DNA from: Flavobacterium hydrophilum
GTDB taxonomy: Bacteria > Bacteroidota > Bacteroidia > Flavobacteriales > Flavobacteriaceae
Direction: 5' to 3'
Length of the DNA: 64,000 nucleotides
Assembly: GCF_003202405.1 (NCBI RefSeq)
Contig: NZ_QJHL01000001.1
Location: 1,550,001 to 1,614,000, forward strand
Shown here: piece after piece, positions 48,475-58,600 of the stretch
Numbering within the stretch: the first letter of the stretch is position 1
Layout of the letters: every line of letters starts with the position of its first letter
The notes under the pieces: generated by a model
The model's database searches: none
Told to the model about the DNA's origin: nothing
What the model saw: the letters and a program-made list of their open reading frames with translations, nothing else
Position numbers and translations under genes: made by a program

Positions 48475-49734
48475 ATGGTAAACGAGAGAGTGATGGAGAA
48501 GTTGGGAATTTTGGCTGATGCTGCAAAATATGATGTATCTTGTTCGTCTGCATTAAGTAAACGTGAGAACAAAAACAAAGGACTCGGCAATGCTAAAGGT
48601 TATGGTATTTGTCACGCCTACACTGAAGACGGCCGTTGTGTATCACTGTTGAAAATTTTGCTTACCAATCATTGTATTTTTGACTGTGCCTATTGTGTGA
48701 GCAGAAAAAGCAATGATATTAAACGAGCCGCTTTTACTGTGCAGGAAGTGGTTGACCTTACAATAGGTTTTTACCGTAGAAACTATATTGAAGGTTTATT
48801 TTTAAGTTCAGGTATTTTTGATAATGCTGATTATACCATGGAACGCTTGGTCAGAATTGCCAAAAAATTACGATTGGAGCATAATTTTAATGGATACATA
48901 CATTTGAAGGCGATTCCCGGAGCCAGTGATGAATTGCTGAAAGAAGCCGGACTATATGCAGATCGTTTAAGCGTAAATGTCGAAATGCCAACAGAACAAA
49001 GTCTTAAATTACTGGCACCTGATAAAAATCATGTCGATGTGATCAACCCAATGAAATATCTTAAAAACGAAATTATTGGCTATAAAGAAGAAAAGAAATT
49101 AAATTATAAGGCACCACTTTTTGCTCCGGCAGGACAGAGCACGCAAATGGTAATTGGTGCAACACAAGAAAGTGATCTTGAAATTTTAGGAATGGCTGAT
49201 TATTTTTATCAGCAGATGAATATGAAACGAGTGTACTATTCAGGTTATGTTCCAATTAGTTATGATAATCGTCTTCCTGCTATTGGTACGCCAGTTCCTA
49301 TGATACGCGAAAACCGCTTATATCAGGCGGATTGGCTTGTTCGCTACTACGGATTTAATGTAAATGAAATCGTAGGTTTTAATCAGCCCAACCTCGATCT
49401 TGATATTGATCCCAAACTTGGATGGGCTTTGCGTAACCTGAACCAATTTCCGGTTGACATCAATACTGCCGATTTAGAACTTATAAAACGTATTCCCGGA
49501 ATTGGATATTTAAGTGCCACAAAAATTGTTGCCTCAAGAAAGTTTAAAAAATTAATGCCTGATGATTTGCAAAAAATGGGAATTGCTTATTCGCGTGCCA
49601 AATATTTTCTGGCTTTTGCAACACCATTTCAACTTCAAAAGGATTTAACTTCGGTACAAATCAAAGATCATATTTTAAATTCTCAAAAAAGTAAATACAA
49701 AAACGATTTTTCTAATCAGCTTGCTTTATTTTAA
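48475..49734 (+). CDS. Radical SAM protein of the putative DNA modification/repair family (TIGR03916-like)
   Basis: 419 aa. The 4Fe-4S motif CxxxCxxC is Cys67-Cys71-Cys74 in NHCIFDCAYC. Residues about 310-350 form a helix-hairpin-helix DNA-binding motif (INTADLELIKRIPGIGYLSATKIV). The N-terminal KLGILADAAKYDVSCSSA is characteristic of the family found next to a uracil-DNA-glycosylase-linked partner, and such a partner follows 5 bp downstream. The start could also be the ATG at 48493. The pair is thought to act on nucleic acid, but the reaction is unknown. Confidence 0.88.
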   Translation: MVNERVMEKLGILADAAKYDVSCSSALSKRENKNKGLGNAKGYGICHAYTEDGRCVSLLKILLTNHCIFDCAYCVSRKSNDIKRAAFTVQEVVDLTIGFYRRNYIEGLFLSSGIFDNADYTMERLVRIAKKLRLEHNFNGYIHLKAIPGASDELLKEAGLYADRLSVNVEMPTEQSLKLLAPDKNHVDVINPMKYLKNEIIGYKEEKKLNYKAPLFAPAGQSTQMVIGATQESDLEILGMADYFYQQMNMKRVYYSGYVPISYDNRLPAIGTPVPMIRENRLYQADWLVRYYGFNVNEIVGFNQPNLDLDIDPKLGWALRNLNQFPVDINTADLELIKRIPGIGYLSATKIVASRKFKKLMPDDLQKMGIAYSRAKYFLAFATPFQLQKDLTSVQIKDHILNSQKSKYKNDFSNQLALF

Positions 49735-49739
49735 TTGAA

Positions 49740-50516
49740 ATGACAGAAGTGATTTATGATGCTACTTATGAAGGCTGGCTTACGGCAGTATTTGAAATTT
49801 ATGAATATAAATATGCTGATATTGTTTTTGCAAAAAAGGAAACTTCGGGTACTTTACTTTTTGCAAATACTCATTTGGCTGTAACAGATGTTGCAAAAGC
49901 AAAACGCGTTTTAGATGGATTAAAGAAACGCCTTTCGGCAGAAGGAATTTCAAATTTGTATAATGCATTTTTATCTGAAGAGCCACAGATAGAAGAAACA
50001 ATGCTTCAATTCGCCAGGTATGTGTTGGCTAATTCAAAAAATGTAGAAGAAGATTTTAGTAATGATGCTATTCGGAATCTTAGGAAGGCAGCACGTCTAA
50101 CCGGAAAAGAGTCACATCGTATGGAAGCATTTGTTCGCTTTAAATTGACGAAAGACAAATTGTATTATGCCATCATTGAACCGGACTGTGATGTTTTGCC
50201 TCTCATAGAAAACCATTTTAAAAAACGTTATGCAGATCAGTACTGGTTGATCTATGATGTAAAACGCAAATATGGGATTTATTATGACCTCGAAAAAGTT
50301 TCAGTAGTAGAGCTACAGTTTAATCCTGAGTCTCTTTCAACCAAACATTTAACCGAAATATGTGATGAGAACGAAGAGTTTTTTCAGAATCTTTGGAGAC
50401 ACTATTTTAAAAGTGTCAATATTGAATCGCGAAAAAATATGAAGCTTCACATACAACACATGCCTAAACGCTATTGGAAACATTTGATAGAAAAAATTCC
50501 GAATGCGAACAATTAA
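49740..50516 (+). CDS. DUF4130 / TIGR03915-like DNA metabolism protein
   Basis: 258 aa. The opening IYDATYEGWLTAVFEIYEYK and the middle region RMEAFVRFKLTKDKLYYAIIEPDCDVLPLIENHF fit the family that accompanies the radical SAM protein. In other bacteria this part is fused to a uracil-DNA-glycosylase domain; here it stands alone. An operon with the radical SAM gene (5-bp gap). Function unknown. Confidence 0.87.
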   Translation: MTEVIYDATYEGWLTAVFEIYEYKYADIVFAKKETSGTLLFANTHLAVTDVAKAKRVLDGLKKRLSAEGISNLYNAFLSEEPQIEETMLQFARYVLANSKNVEEDFSNDAIRNLRKAARLTGKESHRMEAFVRFKLTKDKLYYAIIEPDCDVLPLIENHFKKRYADQYWLIYDVKRKYGIYYDLEKVSVVELQFNPESLSTKHLTEICDENEEFFQNLWRHYFKSVNIESRKNMKLHIQHMPKRYWKHLIEKIPNANN

Positions 50517-50552
50517 AATGAATAACACGAAAAATCTTGTAATTTAAATGCG

Positions 50553-50585
50553 ATTGTTTTTTGTTATTTTATAATAAAAAACAAT
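50553..50585 (+). terminator. AT-rich hairpin after the DUF4130 gene
   Basis: The stem ATTGTTTTTT (50553-50562) pairs with AAAAAACAAT (50576-50585), with further pairing in the loop. There is no following T tract, so terminator function is uncertain. Confidence 0.4.
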
Positions 50586-50719
50586 AAATAATTCTTATTA
50601 AAAATGACTTCCATAAACTCAATTAGAGCTTGTTTTTAAAAATAAGCATATTCTGATTCCAATTTCAAAAAATAATTTCTTAAATCAGCTTATTTGCATT
50701 TTAGCTATTTTTTTGCCCC

Positions 50720-50758
50720 AAAAAAAAAAAAAAAACACCATTCATCGAATGGTGTTTT
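50720..50758 (-). terminator. Strong intrinsic terminator of the GH130 gene
   Basis: A 12-bp perfect stem (50732-50743 with 50747-50758) has a 3-base loop. On the minus strand it is followed by a run of 16 T (50735-50720). It lies 27 bp after the GH130 stop. Confidence 0.88.
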
Positions 50759-50784
50759 AATTTTAAAGAATCAATTTAAATTCT

Positions 50785-52251
50785 CTATTTACTTTTCTTT
50801 AAAGCATCAATCAATTCAACCATATCAACTACCGCATAAGTAGAAGAATAATCAGAAACTGCATAAGGCAATATAAGACTGTTGTTATGAATAATAGCAC
50901 CACAGGAATACACAACATTAGGAACATAACCTTCTCGTTCGTCTTCTAATGGCGAAAGCAAAGGCTCTGTAAGTCTTCCAATTTCTTTAGACGGGTCATC
51001 AAGATCAAATAAAGAAGCACCAATACAGTAACGTCGCATTGTACCTACACCATGGGTAATGACAAGCCATCCTTCCTCTGTCCAAAGTGGTGATCCACAG
51101 TTTCCTATTTGTGTAAATTCCCAAGTATAACGGGGTTCCTGAAGAAGAACAGGGGTATTCCATTGTGTAACTCTGTCAGAATACATGATGTAATTGTTAA
51201 CACCATCTATTCTCGCAAGCATAGCGTATTTGCCTTTGATTTTTCTTGGAAATAAAGCCAGATTTTTATTTTGAGCACCTGCACCATGTAAAGGCATTAC
51301 TCTGAAGGTATAAAAATCTTCGGTAGAGATAAGTTTAGGTAATATAGTATGCCCATTATATGCGGTATAAGTAGCCATAACACGAGAAGAACCGTCGTCA
51401 TCTGTAAAGCGGACAAAACGGGCATCTTCAATTCCGCGGCTTTCAGAATCAGATATTGGAAATATAACACGCTCAGTGAGATCAGAATCATGTTTAAATT
51501 CCACATCATAAAATGATTTTGCCAGCCAGATTATTTCGTTCAGTGCTGTTCTTCTTTCTTCACGAATTGATGGATCGCTTAAGGCAGTGTTTACCGTATT
51601 TTTTAGAACCGCATATTCAAATTCATCCGGTAAATCCTGCATAATTTGTGTTATGTATTTGTCCTGAGTATGCATTTCGGATAACTTCAATAAAAACCGT
51701 TCTTTATTAAAAAAACTTTTGTGTATAATTTCAGCCTTATCAATATTGTGTCCAATTTTCATAACCTGAAGATTATTATCCCTGTCCAGAATTCCTCTTC
51801 TGAAAACTATTGATGAAATATGCCCTTCACCTGTTGCACGAAAAGAAATAATAACACGTTTTTCACCAGCTTCTAAGCCAGTCTGATCAAAATCTTCTAT
51901 AATAGACGGATTAAAAATAGCTGCAGATTCAATAGCATATTCCATTGTGCAATAAGAACCTATTAACATCTTCCGATCAAGTGATAAAGTTTCATAATCA
52001 ATCTGCAGGGCTTCAATATTATCTCTTACTTTTTCGCAGTGTCGCAAAAATATGGCAGAAATATTTCGATGACGTCTGGCAAATTCACGAAGTGTTTGTT
52101 CTAAAGTTTCCAATACTTGTTTATCATTCAGCGTCATTATACGAGTAACCATTTGTTTGGTTCGCTCATCACCATTTATAAAATATCGTGCAACAACTCT
52201 TTTTGAATCAGGGGTAAATTTTATACTCTTTCGGATAACAGATACACGCAT
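50785..52251 (-). CDS. GH130-family glycoside phosphorylase/hydrolase
   Basis: 488 aa, no signal peptide, so cytoplasmic. It belongs to the five-bladed propeller family that acts on beta-mannosides by phosphorolysis or hydrolysis. Hallmarks: ESRGIEDARFVRF (about 270-282), which includes the conserved acidic residue region, TYTAYNGHTILPKL, then FTQIGNCGSPLWTEEGWLVITHGVG near 384-408, and the C-terminal VVYSCGAI. About 180 N-terminal residues precede the propeller, as in the long GH130 forms. Acceptor and donor cannot be read, and whether it uses phosphate is not certain. It is monocistronic. Its upstream region contains a pentanucleotide repeat (52533). Confidence 0.87.
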   Translation of the reverse strand: MRVSVIRKSIKFTPDSKRVVARYFINGDERTKQMVTRIMTLNDKQVLETLEQTLREFARRHRNISAIFLRHCEKVRDNIEALQIDYETLSLDRKMLIGSYCTMEYAIESAAIFNPSIIEDFDQTGLEAGEKRVIISFRATGEGHISSIVFRRGILDRDNNLQVMKIGHNIDKAEIIHKSFFNKERFLLKLSEMHTQDKYITQIMQDLPDEFEYAVLKNTVNTALSDPSIREERRTALNEIIWLAKSFYDVEFKHDSDLTERVIFPISDSESRGIEDARFVRFTDDDGSSRVMATYTAYNGHTILPKLISTEDFYTFRVMPLHGAGAQNKNLALFPRKIKGKYAMLARIDGVNNYIMYSDRVTQWNTPVLLQEPRYTWEFTQIGNCGSPLWTEEGWLVITHGVGTMRRYCIGASLFDLDDPSKEIGRLTEPLLSPLEDEREGYVPNVVYSCGAIIHNNSLILPYAVSDYSSTYAVVDMVELIDALKKSK

Positions 52252-52532
52252 AGTTTAATTTTTTGAATAGAGAAAATTATTTTTTTACTTTATTGAAGTT
52301 AGCGAATATGTTAATAAAAACCCCTTATTTTTTGTTAAAAATTGTTTTTAAATATTTTTTTTAAAAAGAGTTTTATCTAATTATTACGTTAAAAAAAAAG
52401 AAAAATACAGTTTAAATACTTGAAAAATAAGCTTTTGAAATCTGTAGAACGAAACATCTTTTGAAATTTTGCTTCCTTGTTATTAGTAATTTAGTATTTA
52501 CAGTTAAACAAATAGGATATATTATAAATTAA

Positions 52533-52577
52533 AGTATAGTATAGTATAGTATAGTATAGTATAGTATTATAGTATAG
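52533..52577. repeat. Pentanucleotide microsatellite (AGTAT)7 plus partial unit
   Basis: Seven perfect AGTAT units run from 52533 to 52567, then TAT and one more AGTAT-AG. It lies 282 bp upstream of the GH130 start and just beyond the terminator of the GH3 gene, in an AT-rich spacer (52252-52685) with no gene. Such tracts can change length by slippage. Confidence 0.9.
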
Positions 52578-52610
52578 CTAACTTTATTTAGCCCTATCTT
52601 TATACAGGGA

Positions 52611-52651
52611 TAAAAAAAATGTATTGATGAAAATTCTCCATCAATACATTT
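52611..52651 (-). terminator. Intrinsic terminator of the GH3 gene
   Basis: A 13-bp perfect stem (52617-52629 with 52639-52651) has a 9-base loop, and on the minus strand it runs into TTTTTTTT. It is 35 bp after the GH3 stop. Confidence 0.85.
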
Positions 52652-52685
52652 CATAGAATTAATATTTTTTAAATAATAAAGTAAG

Positions 52686-55301
52686 TTATTTTTCCAGTAA
52701 TATCGTCTTACCGGTTAGATTGAATCGTCCTTTTTGATTGTCTTCGGATTCGTCTGGTTGTTTACCTCCAACTGAGATAGTGAACCATCCCGGTTCTATT
52801 ACACGCTGACCTTTTTTATTTATTAAGGAAAGCTGCCTTGGAGTAATTGTAAAACTTACCGTTTTTGTTTCTCCTTTTTTCAGATTAATGCGCTCAAATC
52901 CTTCTAATTGTACTATCGGACGTGGAGTAGAGGCTTTTTCATCTTTTAAGTATAACTCGACTACTTCGTCGCCATCACGATCACCAGTATTGGTTACATC
53001 AACAGATATTTTAAAATCTTTTTCAGCGTTGATACTATTCGGAATTTGAATATTGTTGTATTTAAATTTGGTATAACTTAAGCCAAATCCAAACGGATAC
53101 AGTGGTTTTTTATCAAAATAACGATAGGTGCGGCCTTTCATATCATAGCTCTCAAAAGCCGGAAGCTGATCTACAGATTTATAGTAAGTTACAGGAAGTC
53201 GACCGGCAGGATTATAATCCCCGAAAAGTACATCGGCAATTGCATTACCGCCTTGCTGGCCGGGATAACCGGCAGTTAAAATGGCAGTGATATTATCATT
53301 AGCCCAGTTTATCGAAAGCGCACTACCATTTATTAAAACTAAAACAACTGGTTTTCCGGTTGCCTTCATTGCTTTCATTAATTCCTCTTGATTAGACGGT
53401 AAGTTAAGACTGGTACGATCTCCACCTTCAAAACCATCGGCTTCTACTTTCATTTCTTCACCTTCCAGGCGTTCATTTAATCCCAAAACCAACACCACTG
53501 CATCGGCCTCATTAGCAACCTGAATAGCTTCTTTTAATGCATCTTCCTGTGGTTCAGACCATAAAAGCTGTGCGATTGCATCCCCATAGAAATTTTGGTA
53601 TTTAACCTCTATTTTATATTTTTTTCCGGCTTCCAATTCAATTTTCTGAGCACGAATTCGCGGATGATGATTGTTTTTTCCACCAGATGTTTTTCCTGTT
53701 TCGATTTCAATGGTCATAAAAGGTTTAGACCATTCAGAAATGTTATAAGTTCCGGTTTTTGGTGCCACAATATAACCAGTCCATCTTACGCTGTAATTCC
53801 CCATTTTCATACGGGGATCAGGAGTATTCATATCCCAATGAAAATCGATATTGTCATCAATATGGGTAAAAAGTGGTTTTCCTTCCCATTTACTATTATC
53901 AAAATATTCTGCGGTTAAACCTTGCATTCCACTTTCATTTTGTAGATAAACAGAGGGAATAATTTTCATCTCAGGAACGCCTTTAGCCAGATCAGTACCT
54001 TTTGCATATGATACTTTAGCATTAGGTTCCAGTTTATTTTGAATACCTTTTAATACTGTAATTGGATTGCTTGGAATACCGCTGTAATTTCCCCATAGCG
54101 ACTGTATATCATTGGCATTTGGACCTATAACAGCAACCGTTTTAATGTTTTTTGAAAGAGGAAGTGTCTGATTTTGGTTTTTTAAAAGAACAATACTTTT
54201 TTGAGAAGCGACACGAGAAAGCCAGTCATGGGCAGGATTATTGTTTACTGAATAAGGAATTTGAGCATAAGGTACAATCTCTTCAGGATCGAACATCCCT
54301 AATTTAAAACGGCCTGTAAACAAACGTTTTAATGTTAGATCAATATCAGCTTCAGTAAGCAATTTACGCTCAAGAGCTTCTTTTAATGATTTATAACAAC
54401 TTCCACACTCCAAATCCAAACCTTGTTTTACTGCTAGTGCTGAAGCAGAAGCGGCATCATTTGTAATTTTATGGTATTTCCAAATATCTGTTACAGCACC
54501 ACAGTCTGACACAATATAACCTTTAAATCCCCAATCATTTCGAAGAATATTAAAAAGAAACGGACTGGCACTTGCAGATTCTCCTCTAAAACGGTTATAA
54601 GCTCCCATTACCGAATAGACATGGCTTTCTTTCACCAAAGTACGAAAAGCAGGAAGATACGTTTCATAAAGATCTATATCACTCGCTTCAGCATTGAATT
54701 GATGACGGGAAGGCTCAGGCCCTGAATGAACTGCGAAATGTTTAGCAGTAGCAATTACTTTCAGGTATTTTTCATTAGTGCCCTGAAGGCCGTTCACATA
54801 TTGAAGTCCTAATTGTCCTGTTAGAAAAGGATCTTCTCCATAAGTTTCATGTCCACGTCCCCAACGCGGATCCCTGAAAATATTAATGTTTGGAGACCAA
54901 AAAGTGAGCCCCTGGTACATTCCGTGCTGCCCTCGTCTTAAATATTCATGATGTTTAGCACGAGCTTCATCAGAAATAGCACTCGCAACATCAAAAACTA
55001 ACTGACGATCCCAGGAGGATGCAATTGAAATAGATTGTGGAAAAACGGTTGCATATCCAGCACGGGCAACACCGTGAAGGGATTCGTTCCACCAATTGTA
55101 TTCCGGTATGCCCAGACGTTCGACAGCAGGTGAGGAATCCATCAATTGGCTGATTTTTTCATCAATAGTCATTCTGGATACAAGATCATTAACACGTTGT
55201 TCTGTGGTTAAATTTGGATTTTTGAACGCGAAATTTTCCTGTGCAAAAGTGTTTAATGCCAGAAAGTTTAGCATAAACACGAGACGATATATTTTTCTCA
55301 T
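52686..55301 (-). CDS. GH3 beta-glycosidase (beta-glucosidase/beta-xylosidase type) with PA14 domain, secreted
   Basis: About 871 aa from the ATG at 55301, which gives a clear signal peptide ending at FAQ (residues 1-21); a longer in-frame start at 55364 is less likely. Order: GH3 TIM barrel (about 30-340) with nucleophile Asp266 in VSDCGAV, a second GH3 alpha/beta domain interrupted by a PA14 domain (about 440-590), and a C-terminal fibronectin-III-like domain (about 750-850). EDPFLTGQLG and KHFAVHSGPEPSRH are typical of beta-xylosidase/beta-glucosidase forms. Exact specificity is open. It is divergent from an HTCS gene (301-bp spacer), which probably regulates it. Confidence 0.92.
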   Translation of the reverse strand: MRKIYRLVFMLNFLALNTFAQENFAFKNPNLTTEQRVNDLVSRMTIDEKISQLMDSSPAVERLGIPEYNWWNESLHGVARAGYATVFPQSISIASSWDRQLVFDVASAISDEARAKHHEYLRRGQHGMYQGLTFWSPNINIFRDPRWGRGHETYGEDPFLTGQLGLQYVNGLQGTNEKYLKVIATAKHFAVHSGPEPSRHQFNAEASDIDLYETYLPAFRTLVKESHVYSVMGAYNRFRGESASASPFLFNILRNDWGFKGYIVSDCGAVTDIWKYHKITNDAASASALAVKQGLDLECGSCYKSLKEALERKLLTEADIDLTLKRLFTGRFKLGMFDPEEIVPYAQIPYSVNNNPAHDWLSRVASQKSIVLLKNQNQTLPLSKNIKTVAVIGPNANDIQSLWGNYSGIPSNPITVLKGIQNKLEPNAKVSYAKGTDLAKGVPEMKIIPSVYLQNESGMQGLTAEYFDNSKWEGKPLFTHIDDNIDFHWDMNTPDPRMKMGNYSVRWTGYIVAPKTGTYNISEWSKPFMTIEIETGKTSGGKNNHHPRIRAQKIELEAGKKYKIEVKYQNFYGDAIAQLLWSEPQEDALKEAIQVANEADAVVLVLGLNERLEGEEMKVEADGFEGGDRTSLNLPSNQEELMKAMKATGKPVVLVLINGSALSINWANDNITAILTAGYPGQQGGNAIADVLFGDYNPAGRLPVTYYKSVDQLPAFESYDMKGRTYRYFDKKPLYPFGFGLSYTKFKYNNIQIPNSINAEKDFKISVDVTNTGDRDGDEVVELYLKDEKASTPRPIVQLEGFERINLKKGETKTVSFTITPRQLSLINKKGQRVIEPGWFTISVGGKQPDESEDNQKGRFNLTGKTILLEK

Positions 55302-55509
55302 AGAATTTTCCTGAAAATATTTTGGTTTATAGTTAGTATAGATAATTAAGTTTTTAAAATTCAAAGTTTTGGATAAGTATTATTTATCTTTTCACAAAAT
55401 TAGATTTTTATATTTTTCGGATTGGGATAAATTACTATTTTAAGTATGTTATAAAGCTTGTCATTCCATTTTTTTAATCTTATCTGATACATGAAACAGG
55501 TACAAATCA

Positions 55510-55580
55510 CTATTTAAGGGGTGGTATTTGACTACTGACAGGGGGTATTTTAGGTTCGGAAAAGAATTTTGATATTTTTG
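55510..55580. promoter_or_regulatory. Divergent control region of GH3 and HTCS
   Basis: Two features overlap here. (1) GGTATTT occurs at 55523 and 55544 (21-bp period; 10 of 12 bases match over 55520-55531 versus 55541-55552). (2) On the minus strand, CCCCT boxes at 55517-55521 and 55540-55544 resemble the CNCCT-N5-AG units found at 60763; the first fits fully, the second is one base off. A -7 TATTTTTG for the HTCS is at 55573-55580. The rest of 55302-55602 has no gene; a minus-strand TAATTTTG (55402-55395) may serve GH3. Confidence 0.45.
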
Positions 55581-55602
55581 TGCTTTAAGTAATAGAATAA
55601 TA

Positions 55603-58600
55603 ATGTTGAAACGAAACGTAATTGTAGTTTTATTTTGTTTGATAAGCACTCTGTGTTTGTCTCAGCCATCGGGTACTTTAACTCATTTTTCTCATGATCT
55701 GAAGTTAAGTCAGTCACGTATTCTTGATATACAGCAGGACAAAAAGGGATTTATCTGGCTGGGTACCTTTAATGGACTGATTCGCTATGATGGAATTACT
55801 TTTAAGAAATTTAAAGCAGGACAAAACGATTCGATAAATTTATTTTCTAACAGGGTTTCTAAATTTAAATTCGATAAAAACGGACGCATCTGGATTCAGT
55901 CTGAAAAAAAAGATATTTATTATTTTGATACACGTAAACTAACTTTTCATTATCCAGCTAACGGAAAAAATGTTTCGGCTAATGATAATGCCTTTGAAAA
56001 ATTTAAAGTAATGCCTTCTGGCAGAGTATGGCTGTTTCCTGAAAAGAAAGATCAACTGATTATTTTTGAAACAAACAAGAAGACCCAAAAAATCGCTTTA
56101 GACCCTTCTAAACACTGTGGCAAAGTTCATGATGTTTTTGAAGATACTTTAGGAACAACCTGGATTTTGACAGACAAAGGTATTTGCAGGTTAAAAAAAA
56201 GGAGCGTAGTACCAGAATATTTTTTTATAAATATGAAAGGGCATTCCGGAAAATCATATTCATTTATTTCTTTCATGGAAACCAAAGAGGATATCTGGTT
56301 TGGAGGAGCACGCGGGAAACTTACTCGTTTTACTAAAAAATCAAGTACTTTTTTTGATTTCGAGTTAGGGATTAACGATGATATTGTTGGGGAAGAACTG
56401 GTAGATGAAAGCAAAGTATTATTAGTAACCAACGGGAATGGCTTTTATTTTTATGATACAAAAACAGGCAAACTGGATACTTATAACAGCAAAACACTGG
56501 CTGGATTTCCTGATAAAAACGTTAACTATCTAGGTTCTACGCGTTCACGACAGTTATGGTTTGAAGGATCCGGAGCAGGTGTGTATCAATTTGATTTGGT
56601 TACCCGAAAATTAAAACACATGAAAGCTGAGTCAGTTGATCCTGCTACAGCCGGTATCGAACGAAAAAGTTTTCTGCTTAATTCGCCTGATGGAAGTGTA
56701 TGGATTCAGTCGCATAGCGAACCATTTGCCTATTGGGATGAGAAAAATAATAGATTATCTTCTGTCATTCGATCTATTAAGGAATCCAAAGAAACAGTGT
56801 CCGACGTAATGCATACGGCAATGTTTGACAAATTAGGAAATCTTTGGTTTTGTTCCTTTAAACAGGGGTTGGACCTGATTACTTTTAGCAACAGTAATTT
56901 TTCAGCACTAAATCTGGGTGCATCAAACAACGGACATAAACATAACATTCGTAGTTTAATGACGGATAAAAGGGGTAATATCTGGGCTGCCAGCCGTACT
57001 GAAAAAATTACAGTTTTTGACTCCAAAAAAAAGAAAATAGGGATTATGGGTTCAGATGGGAGATTGTCTGAATCAGGTCCGGGATGGGGAGCAGACATTT
57101 ACAGCATGATGCAGGATACCAAAGGCAGAGTGTGGATTGGCACACGTGGAAACGGATTATTTTGCCTAACTCAGACGGGAACTTCTTTTAACTATAAAGT
57201 AACACATTATAAATATGATGAAAATAATAAATACAGCATAAGTTCAAATGATATTTATAAAATTTTTCAGGCATCATCCGGTCAGATTTATATAGCTACC
57301 TGGGGTGGAGGAATCAGTCTCATCCGCCAATCAAATAATGAATTGCGTTTTATTAGCCATAGAAACGAACTAAAAAATTTCCCCATAACAACTGCTGATA
57401 AGGTTCGTTCTATAGTTGAAAATAAAAAGCATGAATTGTTTTTTATTTCATCCCATAAATTATTTTCTTTTTCAGGAGAAAATAAACCGGCAGAGAAATT
57501 ACAGTTTAAAGAATATCCGCAGGTTTCCGGCAATGATATTTTAGATGTCCTGATAACACATGATAATAAGGTAGCACTTGCAACCAACGGAAATGGCTTA
57601 ATTTTGATTGAAACAGATAAAGATGAAAAATTAAATGTAAAATCAGTAGGAAACGAGACTATTGCATTTCCTTTGGAAGGAGCGGGAGGGATACAGGAGG
57701 ATAAATCAGGGAAAATTTGGCTAATGGGTGATAATCAGGTGGTTCGGTTTGATCCAAAAAAGAATACTGCTGAAACATTTCCGGAGTTGAAATCTCTTAT
57801 TGGATCCGAAATCTTTTCAGAAGCTACAAAATGTCAGCTTCCGAACGGTGAAATCCTGTTGGGTTACTCCAATGGTGTCATTTATTTTAAACCTGAAGGC
57901 ATTACACCTTTCAAATTCAACCCCTATTTATCAATATCCGAGTTTTTAGTAAATAATAAAGAACTACATGAAATAAATCCGGACACTCCTATAAATCCGG
58001 ATTTGCTCACAGAAGTTACACTTCAACATGACCAGAATTTTTTCAGGATTCAGTTTTCAGCCTTAGACTATCTTAAAAATGAAGGTATTGTCTATCGCTA
58101 CAAACTGGAAGGAATTGATAAGGAATGGAACTATCATAAAGGAGGACAGTCAATTAATTATACCAATTTGGGAAGAGGTACTTATACGCTTTTGGTATCT
58201 TCTACAAATGGCCACAATTTATGGGCAGATAATCAGAGGAAAATTAAAATTACAATTCGACCTTCTATTTGGGGAACTAATTTGGCTTACATAATTTATC
58301 TGCTATTAGCAATTGGGTTGTTTATCCTGATCAACCGAGCGATTTTAACCATCTTAAAATTGCGTAATGATGTAAAGCTGCAAAAGCAAATGGGCGAATT
58401 GAAACTGAAATTTTTTACTGATATTTCGCATGAAATCAGGACTCCTCTTACCATGATTACAGCGCCTTTAGAGATGATGCTTTCAGATGATGAAATAAAA
58501 GACTCGGTGAAAGGACAACTTCGGGTTATTGAAAAAAACAGTAATAAGCTGTTGAATCTGGTAAATCAAATTTTGGATTTAAGAAGAATTCAGGACAGAA

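Noticed and set aside
52533..52577. Possible CRISPR-like array
   Set aside because: Units are 5 bp with no spacers; it is a simple microsatellite.
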